Positions 15,239 to 22,426 of a DNA stretch of 24,195 bases are shown piece after piece (position 1 is the stretch's first letter; every line of letters starts with the position of its first letter). Under the pieces are notes generated by a model. It saw nothing but the letters and a program-made list of their open reading frames with translations, was not told the DNA's origin and made no database searches. The translations under genes and the position numbers were made by a program. The DNA comes from a virus, in the IMG/VR virus record IMGVR_UViG_3300027659_002652, positions 1 to 24,195 of that record; one strand, 5' to 3'.

Positions 15239-15271
15239 TATTCCGCATTGATCTATAGGATCTTTGCTTGG

Positions 15272-16888
15272 TTAGTGGAACATCAAGTAACTGTCAATTA
15301 CATCCCGGCGGTTTGCGGCACGATCACCAGCACCAGGTTGTACAATAACGTTCCATTTTGGGTCAGGACCAATGGGCATTTTTAACATTTGATCGTAGGT
15401 AATAATAGTTTCTGGATCAACTTTGTATGTTTTTGCCAGTCTATCCTTGAACATTTCTAAGTTTGCTGGACTAGCAAATTGTGTACGCCCTTTGGCATCT
15501 TTGATCAAACTGTTACCTTTGCGGGCAATTAGATCAAAGAACATGTCCTTGGGCACAGTCACACCTTGCTTAACAACATTACCTTGGCCACGGTGTAATT
15601 CCACTTTCTTTTCTTCGCCGCGCTTGCTGCCTGAACTAAAGTTTATTATAAAGTTAGCGGGAGTTTTTCCTGTTGCAACGTCTCCCATTTTTGTGTAGGC
15701 ATAAAACTGCACGTCTGGATTGGACCTTGCAACATCATAGGCCAGGTCAAGATATTCTTTAGAAAAGAAGTCACCAGCATCGTGCCAACGAACAACTAAC
15801 TGTACACCTGCCTTGTCTGTTTTTGCTTTGATTGTTTTAATTTCTTCGTTGACTCTGGCATTATACCCAACTGGATCGTTGACCAGGAAGTTGAGTGCTT
15901 GTGCCGCACTCATGCTTGATGCTGGGAACATAACATACCCGCCCTTGCGAGCATAGCAGAACAATTGGCAAGATCCTGCGCCAGGGCAAGTTGCAATTTC
16001 TACAAAGTCGCCAGATCCTTCATCAACAACAATACCACTCAGTGCTGGCAATGTCAAGTCATAGATGATTTCGCCTTCAGTTTTACTTTTTTCCATTTTG
16101 GCATTGGTGCCAAGAATGGCTCTTGGGCGAGTAGTAATTTGTTTGGCCAAGTCGTCCAAGTCCCACTCAGTATTGGTATCATCTTTGGTAATAGCTTTGA
16201 TGTTGCTGGCATGAATGATGGGTGAAAATTTATCACGCTTAGTCTTGGTTCCAGTCTTGATACGATTGGCATAACCTTGTAACTCATCACGTGAAATAGT
16301 GCGACCGGGGGCATTGAGTTTTAATTCTTCTGACACGGCACGTGGCTTGGAATAGGCTGCACGTTTTTGTGCAATTCTGTTGCTGACACGGGGAATCACT
16401 GTGTCCAAGCGTTTGTTCAATGCAGTATAATCGTATCGGTTGGTTCTTACAGCATCTCTCACATACATCGATGTGTCAAGATCATCCACAACGTCGGGCT
16501 CGTTGAGCAAGGCTAGTTTTTTTGCTTGTGCACCCAGTGCATCTAGTTGTTGTTGTTTTTTTATAACAGCACCCAGCATGCTCAATTGAGCACGAAGTTC
16601 TGAATGACTTTGATCTGGCTGTGCCACTGGCGCCGGTTGTGATATTTGCTTTAATTGTTGTCCAGCACGTTGCGCTGTGTTTTTACGGAAGTCCTGTTCC
16701 CAGGCGGCAATTTCTGCGGCACGTTTTTGTTCTAGGTCTTGTCGGGCCTGCATCAACACTGCCAACGATGTATCCTTTAAGGTACCTTGTTCTTTTAATT
16801 CAGCGTCATCAGAACCCGAATTTTGTATGTGTATGGGCTTGACTTTGAAGCCACCTAGAGTTGTTTCTAATAGTTCTGTAAATCTCAT
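15272..16888 (-). CDS. GP88-like protein with coiled-coil N-terminus and leader
   Basis: The product has 538 residues. It starts MRFTELLETTLGGF (candidate cut after E-L-L-E). Residues 40-125 are helical and Gln/Ala-rich, probably coiled coil. The C-terminal half (about 225-538) matches the phage GP88-type family: IATCPGAGSCQLFCYARKGG with C301, C307 and C311, then RWHDAGDFFS (367-376), FYAYTK and a conserved end (WNVIVQPGAGDRAANRRDV, then SYLMFH). Three close cysteines in a C-x5-C-x3-C-Y-A frame suggest a metal or iron-sulfur site; the biochemical role of the family is not established to my knowledge. It starts by ATGA overlap with the preceding gene. Confidence 0.8.
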   Translation of the reverse strand: MRFTELLETTLGGFKVKPIHIQNSGSDDAELKEQGTLKDTSLAVLMQARQDLEQKRAAEIAAWEQDFRKNTAQRAGQQLKQISQPAPVAQPDQSHSELRAQLSMLGAVIKKQQQLDALGAQAKKLALLNEPDVVDDLDTSMYVRDAVRTNRYDYTALNKRLDTVIPRVSNRIAQKRAAYSKPRAVSEELKLNAPGRTISRDELQGYANRIKTGTKTKRDKFSPIIHASNIKAITKDDTNTEWDLDDLAKQITTRPRAILGTNAKMEKSKTEGEIIYDLTLPALSGIVVDEGSGDFVEIATCPGAGSCQLFCYARKGGYVMFPASSMSAAQALNFLVNDPVGYNARVNEEIKTIKAKTDKAGVQLVVRWHDAGDFFSKEYLDLAYDVARSNPDVQFYAYTKMGDVATGKTPANFIINFSSGSKRGEEKKVELHRGQGNVVKQGVTVPKDMFFDLIARKGNSLIKDAKGRTQFASPANLEMFKDRLAKTYKVDPETIITYDQMLKMPIGPDPKWNVIVQPGAGDRAANRRDVIDSYLMFH

Positions 16889-18573
16889 TTCTTTTCACCA
16901 ATTTGATTGGCAGCACCTGTGATCAACAAGTGTGGTTCGCCTTGTTTGCCCACATCAAGGGCAAGTTTATTAGCCTGGCGTCCTACTTCTCCGGGCTGTA
17001 CATCTTTGGACAATGCCATTACAAAACGTCGGTCTTTGGCCTGCTTCTTTGTGGGTATGTACCCACTGGCATTCTCCTTGACTTGGCCTTGTTGCATTTG
17101 ATATATTTTGCTTTGATTGGCAGCGCCGGCTTCACCACGGCGTGCTCTTAGATAGTTTTTGAGTTCTTGATTGAACTCTTCTTGTGCACCAGCACGACTT
17201 AGATTTCTTAGTCCATAAGCGGCACGAGCAACGTCTGCGGCTTGACCCACAGTCATTGGCTGTCCATTAGACTGTGGAGTTGCGCATCCCACAAGGCTGG
17301 CAGCCATGGCGGCAGCGGCTGCAATGTTGGCAACACGGCCTTCGTCTAGGTCACCCGAGTCAATGTTTTCATCAACTGGGGATTGTTCAAAGTAGTTGGG
17401 ATATCGGCGATCAAAATGTCGCATAATAACACCAGCTGTGGCATTCGCTTCGTTTTCGTATTTGCTGCCAGTCTCGCCGGCGGTGTCAGGCATGGGCTCA
17501 CGCTGGTCCTGCATGAAGTGCACCATCTCATGTGCCAGTGTGCGGAACACATCTAAAATATGACGATTTTTGATCTGTAAATGAATAGTTTCAGTGTCAT
17601 TGACATACTGTCCAAATGTTTTTTGTTTCTTGGAATATGCGTCATCATCTTTGATATCAATTTTGGGTAGTTTCTTTAATCCAAGTTCACGAGCACAGTA
17701 ACGGGCAAATTTATGTATTTCTTTGTGTATGTTGGAACCACGATTGTTGTCACCAACACTTTCACTGCTCATGTTACTGGCACGAGTCATCATCACGCCG
17801 TCGGTGTCAATGTCTTCGCCAACACCTTTAAATCCATACACAACTCTTGATGGCGGTGCTTTTTCTTTGAGACTTAGTTCACGATCATGTTCGGCATTGA
17901 TTGCCAATTTTAATTTCTCTATCAAGCCATGTGTGCGCAGTAATTTAAACGCTAAATTTTCAGGTCCAAACTCGCCATTTGTAGCAAGGCCAGACGTTCG
18001 CATGTCTTTGATCTTTTGCCACAATGATTTCATTGTGGTGATATTACGGTCTTTGAGTGCAGACTCAACACGATTGCCAATATCTTGGTATTTGCTACGC
18101 ACACTGATGTCATCAACATCTGCCTTGCGCGGCTTGGGAACTTGAAGCCATTTGTTGTTTAATACACTGTAGATACCTGAGCTGACGTGTTTGTCATCAC
18201 TGGGTTGTACATATAACTCAACATCATAACCGCCAATGCGAATATTGTGTTCATCATTGTATTGGTATTTTTTAGCATTGAATAGTTCGCGGTAAACATC
18301 ATCGTTTAACTCGGGAATGTCAACCACCAAGTGCAGGTCTATGTCACTGTTGGGTGTGTATGTATAGGCAGCATTACTACCACTGAGTGTAATGTCCTTG
18401 ACCTCAACATCAGCAACGCCCAGAAACTCTTTAAAGTCCTCGGCAATCTCCAAGAGTTTTTCGCGAACTCGAGGCAATAAGTGTTCGTTTTTGCCCCAGA
18501 GTCGCGGATTCAACTGATCGTGAAATCGAACAGCGTCTGCCAAGTTAAATGTTTCCAGTTCATGAATATTCAT
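16885..18573 (-). CDS. Nucleotidyltransferase / zinc metallopeptidase fusion with internal lipobox
   Basis: The product has 562 residues and several modules. Residues 25-235 are a pol-beta-type nucleotidyltransferase: LSGSNAAYTYTPNSDIDLHL supplies the G-S and the D77/D79 pair, and E119 in GYDVELYV is the likely third carboxylate. Residues 280-395 carry a zincin motif HEMVH (348-352) with KYENEANATAG (E373/E375) as likely third ligand. Then L-D-E/G (409-412) precedes an Ala-rich hydrophobic segment ending L-V-G-C (C430), a lipobox. The C-terminal module (501-562) starts SGYIPTKKQAKDRRF, a motif I know as a recurring phage tail module. The leader MNIHELETFN is a weak variant of the M-R-x-x-E type. 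No clear Shine-Dalgarno sequence is seen. Confidence 0.85.
   Translation of the reverse strand: MNIHELETFNLADAVRFHDQLNPRLWGKNEHLLPRVREKLLEIAEDFKEFLGVADVEVKDITLSGSNAAYTYTPNSDIDLHLVVDIPELNDDVYRELFNAKKYQYNDEHNIRIGGYDVELYVQPSDDKHVSSGIYSVLNNKWLQVPKPRKADVDDISVRSKYQDIGNRVESALKDRNITTMKSLWQKIKDMRTSGLATNGEFGPENLAFKLLRTHGLIEKLKLAINAEHDRELSLKEKAPPSRVVYGFKGVGEDIDTDGVMMTRASNMSSESVGDNNRGSNIHKEIHKFARYCARELGLKKLPKIDIKDDDAYSKKQKTFGQYVNDTETIHLQIKNRHILDVFRTLAHEMVHFMQDQREPMPDTAGETGSKYENEANATAGVIMRHFDRRYPNYFEQSPVDENIDSGDLDEGRVANIAAAAAMAASLVGCATPQSNGQPMTVGQAADVARAAYGLRNLSRAGAQEEFNQELKNYLRARRGEAGAANQSKIYQMQQGQVKENASGYIPTKKQAKDRRFVMALSKDVQPGEVGRQANKLALDVGKQGEPHLLITGAANQIGEKK
17284..17340 (-). other. Buried lipobox-like signal segment
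   Basis: Residues 412-430 of the fusion protein start after L-D-E. A single Arg, an Ala/Ile/Met core and L-V-G-C make a good bacterial lipoprotein lipobox, followed by A-T-P-Q-S. It lies 410 residues from the N-terminus, so it could act only after cleavage or internal initiation. Confidence 0.5.
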
Positions 18574-18591
18574 AAACTGTATTTACCGAAG

Positions 18592-19470
18592 TTATTTGGC
18601 TTTAGCTTTTGTTCGTTTTTTAGAACTTGCTACCACTTCCGCCACCACTTCCGATGGCGCTTCTGTAACAGTTGGTACTACAGTTGGTGGCAACGTAGTA
18701 GGTGTGCCATCTGTTACTGCTGGTAGTGCACCAGTTTTTGCCATCTCAAGAGCATGTAAATCAGTGTACAACTTTTCCTGGGTTTGGAAGTCAAACACAT
18801 AGGTACCAGTATGACGCAATAAAATACGCTTGTCAACCCAGACTTTGCCGCCTAGATCACGCCAGTTTTCACAGAATGTCCAGTCTTCGCTGTAGTAACG
18901 ATTTTCACGTACCGCTGTGTCAAAGTAGGTTTTCATGTGTGGGTTCAATTCAACTGGCAATCCAATGTCATTGGCAAAAGGCTTTGTTGCTGGATGCGCA
19001 GTTAGTTTGTCAAATACATCACGTTTGATCAACATAAAACCTGTGCCAGTCTTACTGACTTCCTGTAATCCATTTTCGCCTTCTTCAGCGCCATCAAACC
19101 CATTAACGCACCATTTAACTGGCAGGGATTTCATTGGGTATAATCCACCAATGACATCTTTTTGTCGATCAAGTAATACTAACAGGTGCCAGGGCTCCCA
19201 ACCAATGTCGGCGTCAACAAACATCAAGTGTGTACTGTCAGGATTGTTAAGGAATTTGGCCACTAACGTGTTTCGAGCACGACTAATAAGACTTTCGTTG
19301 GTCATTGTTTCCATGGTCCAATCAATGCCCAATTGTCGGCATGTATTGGCCCATTTAATATAACTCATGAATGTCTGTTCTGTGAGCATGCCACCATAAC
19401 AGGGCATACAAATATGTACTCGAGTGGTTCTTAAGTAATCAATATTAACTTGGATTTGCTGTTCAGCCAT
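18592..19470 (-). CDS. GT-A fold glycosyltransferase
   Basis: The product has 292 residues. RVHICMPCYGG is the first strand, and SLISRARNTLVAKFL with HLMFVDADIG holds the metal/nucleotide-sugar D-x-D (86-88). TGTGFMLIKRDVFDKL is an acceptor-side strand-helix, and YYSEDWTFCENWRDLGG (about 192-208) supplies a catalytic-base-like E-D. This pattern is common in phage GT2-like enzymes. The tail (about 248-292) is a low-complexity Thr/Pro/Val stretch ending in Lys-rich KKRTKAKAK. There is a clear GAAGGAA ribosome site seven bases before the ATG, behind a strong promoter. It may glycosylate a virion protein, DNA or a host surface sugar. Confidence 0.85.
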   Translation of the reverse strand: MAEQQIQVNIDYLRTTRVHICMPCYGGMLTEQTFMSYIKWANTCRQLGIDWTMETMTNESLISRARNTLVAKFLNNPDSTHLMFVDADIGWEPWHLLVLLDRQKDVIGGLYPMKSLPVKWCVNGFDGAEEGENGLQEVSKTGTGFMLIKRDVFDKLTAHPATKPFANDIGLPVELNPHMKTYFDTAVRENRYYSEDWTFCENWRDLGGKVWVDKRILLRHTGTYVFDFQTQEKLYTDLHALEMAKTGALPAVTDGTPTTLPPTVVPTVTEAPSEVVAEVVASSKKRTKAKAK

Positions 19471-19515
19471 TGGATTCCTTCTTTAAAAGTTGTGTGTAAT
19501 ATTTACAGTTTATAG

Positions 19516-19544
19516 ATTATAGCAGAAAATTTTCTGGTTTACAA
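19516..19544 (-). promoter_or_regulatory. Sigma70-type promoter of the glycosyltransferase operon
   Basis: The minus strand has TTGTAA (19539-19544), a 17-base spacer and a perfect TATAAT (19516-19521) preceded by TGC, an extended -10. The perfect 14-bp palindrome CAGAAAATTTTCTG (19523-19536) fills most of the spacer and could be a repressor or activator site. The element lies in the 124-base gap 19471-19594, which holds no gene, and is 45 bases upstream of the glycosyltransferase ATG. Confidence 0.75.
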
Positions 19545-19594
19545 TAGATATTCTGAATATATTCCACCATCCAGCGCCTTGCTGTCACTGCAAT

Positions 19595-20713
19595 TTAGCC
19601 AAAGGTTGTTGCCGATTCATCAATGTAATCTTCGCCGATGTCAATTTCGCGACCACGAGCAATGGGCCTGCGACCTTGTTTTTGTTTGAAATCTTCAAGT
19701 CTAGCCAGTGCTTGAACTTTGCTCTGCATGGCTCCGGCCTTGTATAAATTGTATTCCATGCCACGATAGTTGCCAGACTTTAACATGCCAATGATTTCTG
19801 CAAACTGTCGAGCCAGGCTAGACTTCAGTGTGTCTTCAGTCCAGGTACCAAGCCCGCCGTTGGGACGAATCATTTCGCCTTGTTCAGGATCATTGACTAA
19901 TGTAGCTTCGTCGACTTCTCCACTGGCACCTGCTGGCCCAGTGGGAGTCAATGCTATAGTTTTGGCCAACAATTGACCGTTGCCTTGATCTTCGTCAACC
20001 GGTGCATGTTGTCTAACAATGGCATTCATGGCCTTCTTGTTGAGATTTTTAGTTTCTGCTGGCGCTTCTTTGCTGTCAGTGCCCATGCCCTTGTCCATGA
20101 GTTTGACCGTAACGTCTGTAAGTCTTGGATTGTTCATTGAGGCAGGGTACATGATGTTTATCAACTGTGCTTTGGTGGCGTCATCATAGTTGGTCCATTT
20201 GGCACGTATTTCACTGCCCGATGTCATGCCATTGAATTCGTGCACAGGTAAGTATTTTAAGTACCCGTGTTGATTCATTGGGGCAAGCCCGTTGCGCTTG
20301 TAGTACTGTAACCAATCACTGACGGGTTGTCCTTTTCTAGCACCACGAGTAACTAATGGCAAACTACCATTCTCATCTCGCTCTGCTGGAAACGGTCCTT
20401 CGGGATCTGGTCCATTCTTAGCATTCTTCAAACTCTTGACAAACACAAGTTGCGTATCATTGTCGGGGTAGTGACTGGTAATTTCGTCGGGCTTAAACGG
20501 ACTTTTGACTTGTATGAATCTATGCGGCGGCACACCAGCTAACTGCGCCAACTTTTTCTTGATAGCAAAAGGAAATGGGCGTTCACTGCGATCATCAGTG
20601 GCTGCAATATAAACATCAGCTGAAGGAAATGCTTCTACAGCCTTGTCGTACAAGGCCTTGTGGCCTGCATGGAATGGGTGAAAACCACCGGGGATAATTA
20701 CTAGTTTTTTCAT
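19595..20713 (-). CDS. HxGH nucleotidyltransferase (cytidylyl/adenylyltransferase-like) with phage C-terminal extension
   Basis: The product has 372 residues. The N-terminal domain (1 to about 190) is a Rossmann-type nucleotidylyltransferase: GGFHPFHAGH (9-18) holds the H-x-G-H motif and TSGSEIR (164-170) is the S-x-x-x-R end motif. Such enzymes make NAD, CDP-activated or coenzyme A precursors; the substrate cannot be told here. Residues 200-290 are a flexible linker with VDED and VDEA sites. Residues 290-372 are a helical module (SSLARQFAEIIGMLKSGNYR, ALARLEDFKQKQGRRPIARG) ending IGEDYIDE, a type I remember from other phage proteins. There is no Shine-Dalgarno sequence; AATAAATA stands seven bases before the ATG. 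Confidence 0.82.
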   Translation of the reverse strand: MKKLVIIPGGFHPFHAGHKALYDKAVEAFPSADVYIAATDDRSERPFPFAIKKKLAQLAGVPPHRFIQVKSPFKPDEITSHYPDNDTQLVFVKSLKNAKNGPDPEGPFPAERDENGSLPLVTRGARKGQPVSDWLQYYKRNGLAPMNQHGYLKYLPVHEFNGMTSGSEIRAKWTNYDDATKAQLINIMYPASMNNPRLTDVTVKLMDKGMGTDSKEAPAETKNLNKKAMNAIVRQHAPVDEDQGNGQLLAKTIALTPTGPAGASGEVDEATLVNDPEQGEMIRPNGGLGTWTEDTLKSSLARQFAEIIGMLKSGNYRGMEYNLYKAGAMQSKVQALARLEDFKQKQGRRPIARGREIDIGEDYIDESATTFG

Positions 20714-20720
20714 GATACAT

Positions 20721-20728
20721 TATTTATT
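20721..20728 (-). promoter_or_regulatory. AATAAATA element before the nucleotidyltransferase gene
   Basis: The octamer lies seven bases before the ATG at 20713 and overlaps the TAA stop of the upstream gene. It is the third instance in the window and is one base from the T4 late -10 sequence. Confidence 0.3.
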
Positions 20729-21161
20729 ATAATAGTATATCTAGCAACCAAACATATATTGGGCAGGTGTAGCTGAATGTGACCGTACCATTACATCCCA
20801 TTGCCCCTGAAAATATATCATTGAATTTTTCTTGAGCGCCATTGAAATCATGTCGATACACAGCGTTCTTCCAGACCCAAAGATCGCAATTGATATTTTC
20901 AAATTTAATCTCAGAAATCTGTAGCATTGGGTTCTTGATTAAGTTGCCCTGATCATCAACTTTGGTGTCTCCGGGTAACTTACCGGTCATTGTAAATTGT
21001 ATTTTGTGTTCCTGTTTGTCGTCTTGTAATTCAAAACTCAGATCTTGAGTCGTTGATACTAGTTCATTAAATACGGTTTGTCCATCAATAAAAATATTCA
21101 AATTCAATGGACAATCGGATTCAGTGGCAGATACCCTACAAGAAAATGTATAAGGATTCAT
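20727..21161 (-). CDS. Beta-rich phage protein (144 aa), unknown
   Basis: I do not recognise a named family. The sequence has strand-like segments (YTFSCRVSATESDCPLNLNI, TVFNELVSTTQDLSFELQDD, KIQFTMTGKLPGDTKVDDQG) and ends in an aromatic region (LWVWKNAVYRHDFNG, YTCPIYVWLLDILL). Carbohydrate-binding or virion accessory folds look like this, and the 95-aa product at 9085-9372 has a similar style. The pair with the 122-aa gene just upstream suggests a shared structural role. There is no signal peptide or leader. The region before the start is AT-rich with no Shine-Dalgarno sequence. Confidence 0.6.
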   Translation of the reverse strand: MNPYTFSCRVSATESDCPLNLNIFIDGQTVFNELVSTTQDLSFELQDDKQEHKIQFTMTGKLPGDTKVDDQGNLIKNPMLQISEIKFENINCDLWVWKNAVYRHDFNGAQEKFNDIFSGAMGCNGTVTFSYTCPIYVWLLDILL

Positions 21162-21170
21162 TTAAAATTT

Positions 21171-21539
21171 TTAATAATTTGCAGTTACAGTAATGTTGCC
21201 AGACCAGAATTCACTGACAAACACACGCAACCAGGTAAAATTGCCGGTTATTGTTATGGGGTGACGATCAGTTAAAGGATATGTAGTTGACGGGTCACCA
21301 AACTCGGCAAGATCAAACCATTCAGCAACATTCCCGTCGCTTTCAAGTGTGCCTTGCAGTGTTACTAATCCCACAAAATTATTAACTCCAAAGGTAACGG
21401 TTTGTATGCTGCCTTGCCCACGATAATAATTTGCTGCCTTGCCGGGATCACCGTGCCAATCCTGACTACTGCCATCGTAGTTGCCCGATGCTTGTCCATA
21501 GATTGTGGTGGGTAGCAAAGTTACCGTAGTGATACTCAT
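21171..21539 (-). CDS. Small beta-rich protein, possible tail or virion component (122 aa)
   Basis: The protein is rich in Thr, Gly and aromatic residues in alternating strands. It ends ITGNFTWLRVFVSEFWSGNI followed by T-V-T-A-N-Y. That end pattern, 'G-N-F-x-W-x-R-x-x-V-x-x-F-x-x-G-x-I', is one I associate with small structural proteins of T4-like environmental phages. The middle has GDPGKAANYYRGQG. Its ATG shares one base with the stop of the 54-aa gene (TAATG), so translation is probably coupled. The function is inferred from pattern only. Confidence 0.6.
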   Translation of the reverse strand: MSITTVTLLPTTIYGQASGNYDGSSQDWHGDPGKAANYYRGQGSIQTVTFGVNNFVGLVTLQGTLESDGNVAEWFDLAEFGDPSTTYPLTDRHPITITGNFTWLRVFVSEFWSGNITVTANY

Positions 21540-21703
21540 TATGCTCGTTCTGCTTCTACAATAACGCCAGCACCCAGCAGTTCTTCTGCCACTGATTGCA
21601 ATGCGGTTACAACATCAGAGTCAGCAAGAACGCCAACTGTGTCGCTGTCTTTGATCAATTTTGATAGTTTGATCACAACTATTTCTTCGTGTATTTTAGC
21701 CAT
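21539..21703 (-). CDS. Small acidic protein (54 aa)
   Basis: I translated this from ATG at 21703. It begins MAKIHEEIVVIKLSKLIKDS and ends IVEAERA. The pattern is strand (EEIVVIKLSKLI), a short acidic loop (DSDTVGVLADSDV) and a helix (VTALQSVAEELLGAGVIVEA). It fills what would otherwise be a 170-base gap and overlaps the next gene by one base (TAATG), which supports it as real. There is no Shine-Dalgarno sequence; the upstream stretch is AT-rich. No function is recognised. Confidence 0.75.
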   Translation of the reverse strand: MAKIHEEIVVIKLSKLIKDSDTVGVLADSDVVTALQSVAEELLGAGVIVEAERA

Positions 21704-21709
21704 AGTTTA

Positions 21710-22426
21710 TTATTTAGTACGTTGACGTATGGGCACAGTCTTGGATACAAAGCCCGGAACCACCAAACTTATCATAGTTTCCCATTTACGATCGTTGTGA
21801 TCAATAAACGGGGTGGCGGTGAGATTTCGGCCGCGAATCCATGCGTGACCGATTGATGGGAAACTTGGACTTTGAGGTTTCACATATTTTAAATAAACAT
21901 CTAACCCAGGACTAGAGCGTATTTGCCCGTGACTGTTGTCAATCATAGATTTAACAGCAATTCGTTGTTCAGTGGTTAGGTTAATACTGCGTAGTTGTGT
22001 TCTATAAACATGCACAGGATTTTTAAGTAGCACAACATCTCTCTCATTTATTGCCAATGCCTGCGTCACTCGGATATTTTTAGGCTCACTGCGATGTTCA
22101 ATTGATTCAATAAGGTCAACATCATTGGTATACACTCGGAGGGTATTGCTTTCAACGTACAATTTGAATGCATGTTTGTTGGTCAACAAGAAGTCACACA
22201 TGGCATATAAGTCATTGATGTCTTCGGGAGTAACTGGTCTTTTGTTGGCCCAGCGTGAAGATGTGATCCACTCAATGCGTGAAGCAAGGTCCCGATGACT
22301 TAGGCCACGCAAACTCCCCGCTTCGTGCATGTTAAATGTACAGCAGTATTCCCAGGTATCAAAATACAGTCTGTCTCGTATTACTTGAATGGGTTGGTTA
22401 ATCAATTTGAATGTATCCTTGATCAT
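21710..22426 (-). CDS. Conserved phage protein of unknown function (238 aa)
   Basis: I cannot assign a family. The N-terminal part contains DRLYFDTWEYCCTFNMHEAG and LSHRDLASRIEWI. A helix EDINDLYAMCDFLL follows, then strands (FKLYVESNTLRVYTNDVDLI). The C-terminal part has LKYVKPQSPSFPSIGHAWIR and a basic end (VPIRQRTK). There is no signal peptide and no membrane helix. It starts 29 bases inside the end of the ClpA-like gene, an unusually long overlap that implies coupled translation. Its neighbours give no firm clue to its role. Confidence 0.6.
   Translation of the reverse strand: MIKDTFKLINQPIQVIRDRLYFDTWEYCCTFNMHEAGSLRGLSHRDLASRIEWITSSRWANKRPVTPEDINDLYAMCDFLLTNKHAFKLYVESNTLRVYTNDVDLIESIEHRSEPKNIRVTQALAINERDVVLLKNPVHVYRTQLRSINLTTEQRIAVKSMIDNSHGQIRSSPGLDVYLKYVKPQSPSFPSIGHAWIRGRNLTATPFIDHNDRKWETMISLVVPGFVSKTVPIRQRTK

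Noticed and set aside
19555-19564. GAATATATTC palindrome downstream of the nucleotidyltransferase gene as a terminator
   Set aside because: It is AT-only apart from its ends and has no loop or T-run of the right strand; it may just reflect AT-rich sequence near the promoter.
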